A stretch of DNA of 64,000 bases. Origin: Zelopaecilomyces penicillatus. Taxonomy: Eukaryota; Ascomycota; Sordariomycetes; Hypocreales; Pseudodiploosporaceae. The translations under genes and the position numbers were made by a program. Below are positions 54,794-64,000 of the stretch, one piece after another. The stretch's first letter is position 1. Every line of letters starts with the position of its first letter. The notes below the pieces were generated by a model. It saw only the letters and a list, made by a program, of their open reading frames with translations. It had not been told where the DNA came from and did no database searches. The stretch spans positions 1,240,001 through 1,304,000 of the forward strand of contig VCCP01000008.1 in the NCBI GenBank assembly GCA_005765155.1, read 5' to 3'.

Positions 54794-54855
54794 TTCGTTG
54801 AGTGTTTGCTTTCGTTAATCTATAATGCGTCTCTCTGTAGTGATATGATGGGGAC

Positions 54856-54862
54856 TTTTAAA
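54856..54862 (-). promoter_or_regulatory. Possible TATA-like element of the NRPS
   Basis: TTTAAAA on the reverse strand, about 65 bp upstream of the NRPS start codon. It is the best TATA-like match close to the gene. No other known regulator site is claimed. Confidence 0.3.
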
Positions 54863-56474
54863 GACTTAAGACGGAGAGTGCTGCTAGTTTGAAGATATCA
54901 AGTCGGTGGATTGACTTGAGAAATCAAGATTCTGCAATTCCTTGAATGCTCAAATGTGAAAAGTGCTAGAAAATGCTTGAAAATTGAAGAGTAAACTACA
55001 AAGAAACCCGTAGTTACAAATTTACAGCGGGAAACACAAAGTATACTTCTTTCCAAGCTTCCATTTCCAGAGTACCCCAAGCTTATCACATTTCTCCATC
55101 AGTGTCCCTGCATGATGGTTGCATATTGGTAAGAGAGAGCATAGCAGACAGGCATCATTAGACGAGACCGGATGTTTCCTATTCTGTTCATCACAACACA
55201 GGTTACACTGATAGCCATACTGGGGCATTGTCAAGGCACTTCTCGGAGCCGATAATTGAATGCCCGGCACGCACGGAGGGATCTAAGGTGGTGGGCTGTT
55301 GTGTGGGTAATAGGGAGGGGCTAGCTAGATGTGGAATTACCAACCGCTCAAGGCTCATAGACTCAAGGGTCGTGAATCATTCTGAGCGGATAGCCTGGGG
55401 ATGCTGAACAGTGACGTCGTATTGTGCGTGCCCCCCTTTAATTCATGGTACAACTTTTGCGGTCATGCTACGATATAATGCCTTTTCTAACATACAGGGA
55501 TTCTACAGCATCTTCATAACGCTCAACCGTTTTGAAAATGCACACTACATTTAACCTTTGCTAGTTGCGCGCGGACATAGTGTAACACACAAGATAACGT
55601 CTTTTTTTCAACGGGCTTTGAGACATAACGCTCGTTAGATGCAACAACCACGGGCTGGCAGCCTGCCAGGTAACTTGGGCCAATGCTTGTTCGCCACACT
55701 GACCAGCTCATATGGCACTGTTCCAGATTGGGTAGTGTTAAGTCCTTGATCCACGCGCGGGACCGTTATTAGTTGATTACTGTCCTGCCCAGTACGTGCC
55801 AAAACAAGGTTCCGATTGGCTGGGTACTTTAACAATAGCCAAGACGCTGCAGGGTACTCCCATTGGGTAAGACGAGAGGGGGCCGGAAAGAGCCATGTAA
55901 GAGTTATGGGGCAGCTATAGTGATTGCGTAAAGATTCCAAGTCAACGTTCAAGGGTGTCAGAGATCGTTTTACAATATCGAGATGGAATCCTACCGGACA
56001 ATCCCGTCCTGAAAACGCCGTGCTCCGTATTCGGTCCTAACAATCAATGTATTGGCATCTCGGATATACCATCTGACTGACAACCAGAAAAGGTCAAGGT
56101 AAAATCCCCGTTTTCAAAGTGCCGCTTTCTTCACTATCTCATAGATTTTCTATGAACCTAGGTGTCAAAATCGAGAAACCCGTCACGGAAACCTTTAAGT
56201 ACTATGAGGTGAACTTTCGTACATGATTGTGTGGCTAATGGCTAGTTTTTCCGGAGATTTTTTTCAGCCTGAAACCCATATCCATTGGATGTCGATCAGG
56301 TTACAGCAGGGATTCTAGAAGAAGATCATCTGCAAAGCATCGACTAAACCTCGCGTGGCAGATGCCGCAGCTACCTGAAGGTGGCACCAGTCCTGCATGC
56401 ATGACTACAGACTTTGGGGAGCAAGTAAACGGCACAGTGTGGCATCGTGAAGTGTGGAGTCGTAGGGTTGCTAA

Positions 56475-56542
56475 GGGTTAGGGTCAGGACTTCTTCTAGG
56501 GTTGCACGGCAGTTATGTGTAAGCAATTGCACAGGGTTAGGG
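56475..56542 (+). repeat. Cluster of telomere-like TTAGGG motifs
   Basis: GGGTTAGGG occurs at 56475-56483 and again at 56534-56542, with an extra TAGGGTTG between them and another just upstream (about 56463). Together they form a loose interstitial telomere-like cluster in an intergenic region. Confidence 0.6.
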
Positions 56543-58404
56543 CTTAGCGTATGCCGTGTTACTCATGGCAACATGTACGCGTCGTCTATCCGTCCTCTTT
56601 TGCAAGGAGCAATTCATTCCATGACTCGGGCACACAAACACAGTTGCAGCCAATTAATATAAAATCACAGTAAACTCCACATTTTTCTGGAGCACGCCAG
56701 AACTGTCTGCAGGCCCCCCCAAGATCTAATCTTTGTCCATGCATCTCAGTTTTTGCTGCCACCATGTTTATACAATGGGTGATATAAGTCGCTGACCGCC
56801 AAGGTATTCGGCTGACATGCTTACAGAACCCAGGAGTACTAACTAGCTGGGTAATCTTACCATTTCAGAAGGATATCCCAACTGGGAAGTCTCGATGTCT
56901 CAATGATTACACACAGCTGCTTAATTTCTTACGATATCAGAGCTAGGCTTCACCTAGTAGTTATTACCGACTTTCTGATGCTTGCGCTGTAGCATCATGT
57001 ATAGTCCTTATGAAAAAGGAATCGAGGCCATTTGAATGGCTCCTACGATCGATCAATCATACATGCTGGGGCACCAGACGCACTATCGGCAGATGCAGGC
57101 ACTGACCATGTTACCACCACGCAGGGCCCGAAGGAACAATAAAGGACGATAGATGAAAGGAATGGGGATTTTCATTTGTAAATTTTGCGAGTAGTTTTAC
57201 CGGAATTGGGTAGCGAGGTTGCTAAACGGAGCATGACATTTATCGCCTTCTTCTGACATGATGACCCACTTGATCATTTTTCAATCCCCCGAGCTACCCG
57301 GGGATGTGGTTGGCTAGTCAAACGAGGCCCACGGTGGAGGTCACAGGTGGGGATCCTTTCATGATTGACATAGCCCCCATACTCATTACCAAAGTAAAGG
57401 AAAATGATATGTAAGCAATACGATATCATTCTTTCCACATCCTTCGAATAACCACCTTGATAGTTACAGACGTCGAGAACATGTCAATAGCCCGTTATAG
57501 TTTAGTCTGACTGACTTGCATCAGTGCCTGTCAAGTGCTTCGGTGAGATCATAGAAAACGGCTTGGTTGCTCGCCCACCTGCTCAATCCATACAGGGTAG
57601 CCAAGAGACCACCCATCCCCAGCTTAACAGTCAAGCCATTAAATGTGATCTACAATGATGCCCAGCGAGAATCAGAATAGCAAACGCATCAATTCATAAT
57701 CTAGAAACGTGACGTGATAGTTTGTTATACATCTTCAATTGCCATTGACATAGCGCTGTACCTTGCTAGCTTGCCAAGACCTGAGACAGGATGATGCACC
57801 ATCGCACTGATACCATGAGACTAAAGAAACCTGCTGTATTGGGATTAGAAACACTCTTAGACACACATGTAAGAGGAATGCCAATGAGTTCAACGTTGGA
57901 GTAGTACTGTGAAAAAGACAGTCACCTTCCCTCTCACATCGTGATCAACAAAAAATGTAGTTTAATGTCCAATTTCAGTCTCAGCTCCGTTCGATGTTTC
58001 CAGTTATCCATCCATGAGTCACCCATCGCTATCCATCCGTACCAAGTTGCCATGGATCATTACCAGTATCGCTCTTCAAAACTATGCCTGTACCTGTTCA
58101 AATCCAACCCTGCATTATTCTACAATTACTCAAACTCTCCAACTTCTCTGATACGCGATAAACCCCAATGTCGTGAGCCAACCTAAGCCAGTCCAATAAT
58201 CCCTTGCATGACTTGGCTATGTCAATGTGATCATGCCAAGCAGGGAAGCCAACCGCCTGAGCTTATTCTGTCTTAAGCCTCACTAGAGACCTCTCATAAT
58301 TTTGTGCAGTGGTCAACTCCTAAGCTCGCAGATCCCAAGGCAATCAAGCCAGACTTGTAGACTCTCAACGCAACCATGTCGCCTTCGTCTCCTCAGCCAC
58401 CCAG

Positions 58405-59145
58405 CTACAAATCATATAAGAGAAAACAACACGCAAGTTCGATGTGGAGGAATTGGACCGTATCTATAATGTGCTTGTCCATTTCGTGCTTCCGTGCAAA
58501 ATCGCAAACGCCCCGAGCCTGACGCATGATAGCGCCCTTGAAGTCTTTGAGCATCTGTCGCTCCAAGGGCAACGTTGTCGACTGCGCCCAAGAATATTCT
58601 TCACGCGTGCCACTAAGAGCGTCGATATCATTCCGGAGTTTGTAATTTTCCAGAGCCTGTGCCACTTTGCGGAGCGTCTTGAGTCTCTCGGCTGGCAGCA
58701 CACGTACGATATTAGGGGTGAAAGTATCTGCGATGTAATCCTTGTATTCGTGCCAATACGAGGGATCTATCATGCCGATCATCTTTAGAAATAAGTCATT
58801 GTCCTCCACGGCTTTCTCACGACAGATGGTATGGTGGTCAGTACAAGTTATAGAGTACGACGGGGTGCCGTCCAGATTCATCGTTACTTTAATGCAGTTG
58901 ATGAAGTTTAACGTAGCCTCCACATCGGTTAGTAGACCCGCGAATCTCATGTCCCTGACTTTCTCAACTGGTATGGGTTTGGGCGTTCTGTCGAGGGAGT
59001 TGTATTGCTAAACCAATCTCTCAATAGCGACTCTTGTTTCTTCGTTGAATATTGAGTGGAAATGCGCGGTAATGTTGTGCCAAGTCTGCCATTCTAATTC
59101 GGTGATTTCAGAGGCGCGTATGTCGAGTGAGTTGGCGCTGGCTGG
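58405..59145 (-). pseudogene. Probable pseudogene, paralogue of the 59971-61335 gene
   Basis: From the ATG at 58950 a 181-aa frame runs to 58405. Upstream of it the same frame is open from 59145 except for one TAG at 59008-59010, and the sequence on both sides of the stop reads as one protein. It parallels the neighbouring single-exon gene: VRVLPAERLKTLRKVAQALE here matches VHVLPPDRIIMLKFWAKSQG there. The upstream part has no ATG, so the 5' end is missing or in another exon. The most likely reading is a 5'-truncated copy with a nonsense mutation. Alternatives are a genuine 181-aa protein from 58950, or an intron ending at TTTAG just before the codon CAA. Function unknown. Confidence 0.5.
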
Positions 59146-59148
59146 CTA

Positions 59149-59970
59149 GATATTTGCGCATTCGGGTGTTCAGGGTGTTTAATATGTTGTGGGTCATGGT
59201 CTGGGAAGAGTTTATTCGCATGGAGAAGTTGAACATTCGGTTTGCAATGGTACAGCCGGCAACCAACGACTGGTTCTTTACAGTTTGGGTATAACCAGTC
59301 TTTTTGCACTGGTGGCTTGTGTTGGCAAGTGCCAATGGCGCTCTGCGACTTACTGTTGGATCTGCCTCAGCACTCGACATGACTATTCATTCACGCCTAC
59401 AATAGAGCCAGATCAAACAGTAGCTTACAACTTAAATTGCTGTGGTCGAAATGACGTTACATGTCGGTAATTGGCCAAACATTTAGCATTTATCATGGGC
59501 GATGCAATGTCAACGTAACTGTTTCTAGAAAACACATCGGCGCTTCACCTTGTCTGCTCCTGATAGAACATGTCTGTCCTTAGACTGAAATTAAGAAAAG
59601 GGATGCATCAATAGTAATGAACAAGGGAATGTTTGGCATGTATGAAGCTTTTGATGGACCCTACTCATACGTGTTGGTCTGCTCGACACTGGAGTGTGGC
59701 GGATCATCACATTTAACGCTTGAAGTTCACCATCTTGGGCCAGGGCCGTCCGTGAACCAACACCTGTCTGGCAGCCATGAATAAAACAGTTTCATGCCTG
59801 CCTGATAGCCAAGGCACTTTGGCAAATTTGTAGATGTAGTTGATTCAATCTACAAAATCTCACCTCTTGCTCACTTTTTTACCTCATCGCTCTCTTCTAA
59901 TCACCCCTTCCCCCTTCCCCATTCTGCCTGAACCACTCCTTCTCAGAATCTCTCTCGCAGTCACACAACA
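59149..59970. other. Spacer between the two paralogues
   Basis: Contains the pyrimidine-rich core promoter (about 59880-59970) of the gene at 59971. No other gene is seen. Confidence 0.55.
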
Positions 59971-61335
59971 ATGACAACCTTCTCGGATCTTCTCAAAGCG
60001 CGCAAAATGCGTTTAAAAGCTGGCACATTACCTCATCCGGCAGAGAAGATGGAATCCTCCGGATGTGAAGCCAAGACGGCAGACCACCAAGACAGTGATG
60101 GCATTGCATACACAAATGCTGCATCGGCTCTCGCTGCTGAGATAACTGCTTTCGACATGTTTTCAAGAGAAGCGGTCAATGACCTCTTCATTCGGCTGCG
60201 GTCCATTTCTGCTCGTCGTCCGCAAAATCTAGAGAAACTGAAGCCGACAGTCAAGCTCGCCGAACTGACAAAGTTGACTCGCCAAGAGGTCATGTCTAAA
60301 CATGGCACACTTCTCGACAAGTTATGGACGATTGGTTTTGAGAATTGGAGCACATTGCGAGAGGAAATCGAATCAGCATTTACCGAATACAACGTTCATG
60401 TCCTCCCACCCGACCGCATAATTATGTTAAAGTTCTGGGCTAAGTCTCAAGGGAACGCTAAGCTCACAGCATGGATTTCTGCGGTGACTGATGACCTCGA
60501 TGTGTATTTTCACTACAGAAGAGTCGACGGAATTCGTCCAGGGGATGAGGTTTACGCGTTCATAGAATCCGTTACTCAGGAATTGGACACGAAAGCCATC
60601 AATTCGGGAAGCTACAGGTTGAGATTGCTAGCACATCAAGCAATGGAGTGCTTCAAATGGATGATGGAGCGCAGTAATGCTGTCGCCGAAGCTATGCACA
60701 CTCAGGTTCAGCTTGCAGCTTCCATCTCAGAACAGCTTCGTCAATTTACAGATGCCATGAAGAATCGAAAATTCACGGACGTGTGCGGCGGCGACTACAA
60801 GGATGAGCTGCTTGGTCAATTTTCTCGAATCCAGGTCGCTCTTGTCGGCACACTTGGGGAAAACTCGCCCGCAGAGAAAGACCTTACCGAAGCGATGAGG
60901 ATCCTGGGGCAAGACTTTTATGACCGCGTCGCTGACCCGGGCATCTCAAATCAGGAGCCCTATCCCGCAAGACAGACAGGCTGTGAACTTCAGAAGAGCA
61001 CTTTGAACGCGATTACGAAGATGAACAAGGCGATTGTTTACCCCGAAGACAGTGAATACATACATGATGCCTGTCGTGAACTTTTCGAAGAAATGCGACA
61101 AACCTGTCTTCTACGTGTAATTTCGCACGACGAAATTTTATCCGTACCAAATACAGACGTCGACGGTTCAGATTACTCGAATACGTTGGAGCTTTCAGAC
61201 ATGTATGTCATGGAAAGAGGAGACGACATCATCAGCCAATCCAGACACTCCAGTGACTTTACTTCCTCTTTTGATTCAAGCGACTCCAAATTTTCTACAT
61301 ACAGTACTTCCCATTCGGTCAGGGAAGAAGACTAG
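59971..61335 (+). CDS. Hypothetical protein, single exon
   Basis: 454 aa, no introns; the start ATG follows a CT-rich tract typical of fungal promoters. I do not recognise a family. It is soluble, rich in predicted alpha helix, with no signal peptide or membrane segment. Residues about 50-330 are a helical region. The C-terminal 40 residues are Ser/Thr/Asp-rich and likely disordered. It shares a helical segment with the damaged gene on the opposite strand (58405-59145), including LPPDRIIMLKFWAKSQGN against LPAERLKTLRKVAQALEN, so the two look like divergently oriented paralogues. An all-helical scaffold such as the T-complex-11 type was considered but cannot be supported. Confidence 0.8.
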   Translation: MTTFSDLLKARKMRLKAGTLPHPAEKMESSGCEAKTADHQDSDGIAYTNAASALAAEITAFDMFSREAVNDLFIRLRSISARRPQNLEKLKPTVKLAELTKLTRQEVMSKHGTLLDKLWTIGFENWSTLREEIESAFTEYNVHVLPPDRIIMLKFWAKSQGNAKLTAWISAVTDDLDVYFHYRRVDGIRPGDEVYAFIESVTQELDTKAINSGSYRLRLLAHQAMECFKWMMERSNAVAEAMHTQVQLAASISEQLRQFTDAMKNRKFTDVCGGDYKDELLGQFSRIQVALVGTLGENSPAEKDLTEAMRILGQDFYDRVADPGISNQEPYPARQTGCELQKSTLNAITKMNKAIVYPEDSEYIHDACRELFEEMRQTCLLRVISHDEILSVPNTDVDGSDYSNTLELSDMYVMERGDDIISQSRHSSDFTSSFDSSDSKFSTYSTSHSVREED

Positions 61336-63755
61336 ACTCTTTTCACTTGTTCGCAATCACGAGCACAAATTGTGGGCGCTGATGAAGCGCAAGAGATGCA
61401 CAGTTGGTATTGCCATGGGTTGGCAGGAATAAGGAGCTATCACTGCGGATTGACTTGGTCATGGGGAGTTCAATAAAGTTCTATCAAACGGATTGCGCTC
61501 AGCGAAGGATCAATGCTGACGGATGGGAATATGGGAACAATGAGAGTTGATAGCGTCAGGGCTGCTTTAAAAAATAGTCGCGCAAACTTTTTGCCAATTC
61601 TCATATTAGTGGTTTTCTCCTCTGTAATTCAATCTCGGCCTTGAATGCAGTGGCACCGACCAACATGCGATAGGGCACATGTAATTAATCAACGCAGCAA
61701 TTATTTCACTTGAAATGTGCTGCATCGTTGTAACAAGATGGTCTCTGTTATCGTGTTACAATGCAAGATTCAGTCGCTCTCAGGTGGAATCGGCGACAAT
61801 GCGAAGAGAGCCCGAAACCCGACTCTCCTGAGACGGTATGTCTTGTGAAAAAAAACCTTGCTCCAAGCCACTTTAACAGCCTCCTCATGTCAACATGGAA
61901 TATAGGGTGCGGACAAAAAAAAAAGAAACTCAAAATATGTATGCGGTTTGGGGCTTTCACAAAAGAAAAAAGAGGGTGGGCCACACACCGTGGACAACAG
62001 TCATCTCATATGGCGGTAGAATTCGGTGTCCTGGAAAGATGTTGCGTTTTTGGCGTGGTAAGCGCCGGTTTCTCTGTTTTACGGGCACTTTTCTCTAGTA
62101 GCCACGTGGTTTCGTCGAGTGAACAACGTTGCCTGTTACGTTGGAGCACGGTTTGGGGTTGCGCATTTTTGAGGTGCGACTTGGTTTTGGTCAGGATCGA
62201 ACCTACGACTTCGAAATGGGCTCGGCGTATCCATTTGTCGGATCCATAGCTGTTGACGACTGTGCCACGGTGTATGACCCACGGGATGTGATGGAAGCAT
62301 TAACCTCTATAAAGCGGTCTGTCTTTATCCACAATTGGTGATATGGCGGTCATGTGTTGGTCATGTGGATGGCGTTGCCTTTTCGACGTCGAACACGGGG
62401 TACGTACCGGCTGGGCGTTGATGGGGGAGACGATGATGGTGATAACCGACAGGAAGAGAGCAAATGGATGGCGATGGTGTAGCAGGATGTCGAAGGACTT
62501 GGTGGGTGTAGCCCGCGTATCAGAGCTGAACGAACATGGTAGAGAACCATTCAACTCGATCGAAATAGGGAGCGTCGATCCTCTCTCTCTACTACCTCAA
62601 AGCTGCCACATCATTATAGCCGAGACGCCAAAGCGCAAAGCAGTCACACTCCACATGGCTTTCTTTGTTCAATCATGTGTGATACGTCTCCTAGCGCTTC
62701 CTCCACCTCTCATCTTTCTCCGATCGCGAAATCCCTGGCAAATGGTTAGCCAAATGTACTTCTGAGCTGTCAGATGACCATGAGAAGCCCTTTATGCACA
62801 CCCTTCAGTCACACTTTGGGCGCAGGGGTCGATCGTTTCGTTGAACGGCAAGAAGAGCATTTGTGTGTTGTTGTTGTCGTTGGGAGAAATCGGCAGTGGG
62901 GTGCGCTGACAGAACGAGGTTTGGGGCATGACAGCACTTGACAGCTGCAACTAGGGGTTGGGGTTGCATCTTGCGGGGTTGAGGATGGAACCAAAAAGAA
63001 TCCGTTATCTGTCAAACACACAGGGAATCCAAATACGGAAGTGTGCAATGCAATCAACTCTACAAGTTTAGTCAAATGCGTTTGTATTCTTCTCCAGCCG
63101 TCCCAAAAGAGAAACACACCCTCTTGAGGAATGCGACACGCCCGCTCTACCCCTACTCTGCCGGCCTACGGTACTCCATGTCATCAGAAACCTGCAGCCT
63201 CAAGACGAAGAAGCCTTTCAGCCGCAATCCATTGTCCACTCAACTGCCATTGCCATTGCTTGGCTTCCAATGCCCACCCCTCCTCCAACTTGATAGACTT
63301 GAACACTCACCCTTACAGTAGCATTGGCGTTTCGGCCCGCCCCGGACCCGCCGGATACTTTGTTCTGGCGTCCAAATCCAGTGAAGGCCAGGAAAGCTGT
63401 GTGTACTAGATGTTGCTATCTGGAGCATGTTTCCATGCCTTTGACATAAGTAAATGCACACTCAGAACAGCGCTCCTAGGGGCAACCAAAGTTCCTGGTA
63501 AAACTAGCCAATTGCCAATCAGTATTGTCACTATAGCTAGTGATTATGGTGGTTTTATAGCCGTAAACATCCCATAAGGAGAGCAAATCTAGAAGCCACA
63601 CTCTGTGGAATCATGCCTCAATCCATGGGATCTAAGGGATCCACTGCATCCTTCATCCATCCCGATCTCGGCTGGTTTTCCTTTGATGGGAGCAGGCGCC
63701 GTCTGGGGGTCTAGAGCATTCCCTCACGGCGAAGAGTGTGTTTGTCAGCAGAACA
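61336..63755. other. Intergenic region with tRNA-like relic
   Basis: 2.4 kb without a supportable protein gene. Frames at 61761-62249 and 62343-62765 overlap other open frames and lack domains. A tRNA-like relic lies near 62.18-62.25 kb on the reverse strand. Confidence 0.5.
62183..62245 (-). pseudogene. tRNA-like relic (tRNA-Arg-like)
   Basis: On the reverse strand AAATGGATA, TTTCGAAGTCG and GTAGGTTCGATCCTGAC appear in the order of a tRNA-Arg D-loop, anticodon region and T-arm. The anticodon stem is shortened, the T stem has one mismatch, and no acceptor stem can form. It is at best a degraded tRNA. Confidence 0.3.
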
Positions 63756-64000
63756 ATGGTGCTGCGACTTGGGCCATTTATTAGACGCAATACCACATCG
63801 CGTTTGGACATTGTCAACGTCTCTGACAATTCCACCACCATCGCCATGGGCTCGCTCGACATTCCCCCGTCCACGGCACCGTGGTGGCTCATCCCGGCCT
63901 CAACCGCCACTCTCGGTTGCGGTATCCTTTTCTGGCTGATCTGTTATGTCCTCATGGTCCGTCGCTCGCTCGCCACCAACGCAACGCCCCTCCCACTCTC
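63756..64000 (+). CDS. N-terminal part of a membrane protein, cut by window end
   Basis: An open frame of 81 codons that continues past the window. A second in-frame ATG at 63846 has a good context and may be the true start. From there the protein begins MGSLDIPPSTAPWW and continues into a hydrophobic helix (about residues 46-67 counted from 63756) with LGCGILFWLICYVLMVRR. The first 30 residues, if translated, are Arg-rich at the start. The helix followed by MVRR suggests a single N-terminal anchor with a cytosolic body. Family not recognised. Confidence 0.65.
   Translation, partial: MVLRLGPFIRRNTTSRLDIVNVSDNSTTIAMGSLDIPPSTAPWWLIPASTATLGCGILFWLICYVLMVRRSLATNATPLPL

Larger units (their letters stand above)
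54794..58404. other. NRPS upstream spacer (3.6 kb)
   Basis: No supportable gene. The NRPS promoter must lie at its left end. Two telomere-like hexamer pairs occur near 56.5 kb. The remaining frames are short and lack domains. There is no remnant of the missing starter A domain or of a PKS here. Confidence 0.55.

Noticed and set aside
21281..54793. Bacterial-type features (operons, CRISPR, phage, riboswitches)
   Set aside because: Introns, tRNA intron and gene structure show a fungal nuclear genome; no direct-repeat/spacer array is present.
61761..62249. 162-codon forward frame
   Set aside because: Contains a poly-Lys stretch from an A-rich run and overlaps the tRNA-like relic; no domain.

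Overview
The window looks like nuclear DNA of a filamentous ascomycete (Pezizomycotina, most likely Sordariomycetes/Hypocreales; I cannot name the genus). Reasons: short GT-AG introns, pyrimidine-rich core promoters, a tRNA-Lys with a 27-nt intron, long intergenic spacers with microsatellites, a 7-TM/RGS fusion receptor and a giant fungal-type nonribosomal peptide synthetase (NRPS).

Left part (1-21.2 kb): a 3-exon DHA2-type MFS transporter (1410-3206, +) converges on a secreted neprosin-domain protein (3659-4822, -). A spacer with at most one doubtful small ORF follows, then an NAD(P)H/FAD oxidoreductase (7729-8952, -), an intron-containing tRNA-Lys(CTT) (10481-10580, -) and a 4-exon 7-TM protein with a C-terminal RGS domain (11277-13220, -). 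About 8 kb (13.2-21.3 kb) then has no gene I can support.

Centre (21281-54793, -): one uninterrupted 33.5-kb reading frame of 11,170 aa. It is an NRPS laid out as [A remnant-T-decayed E] - 9 x (C-A-T) - reductase (R). Seven of the nine extension A domains are intact. Those of modules 4 and 8 have lost their catalytic motifs while the flanking C and T domains stay intact. Modules 3-4 and 7-8 appear to be copies of one block, and A3 and A7 share an identical predicted pocket. The R domain predicts release as a peptide aldehyde or alcohol. The A-T-E start has no adenylation core, so the first building block must be loaded by something else. No PKS, loading NRPS, acyl ligase, dedicated regulator or tailoring enzyme lies next to it.

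Right part (54.8-64 kb): a gene-poor spacer with telomere-like hexamers, a small reverse-strand gene with an in-frame stop (58405-59145), a single-exon protein of unknown function (59971-61335, +) that appears to be its divergent paralogue, a tRNA-like relic near 62.2 kb, and the first exon of a membrane protein running off the end.

How the genes work together: the NRPS is self-contained as an assembly line but depends on an external starter. The MFS pump could export its product, but it is 18 kb away with unrelated genes in between, so a shared cluster is only a guess. The other genes look like housekeeping or signalling neighbours.
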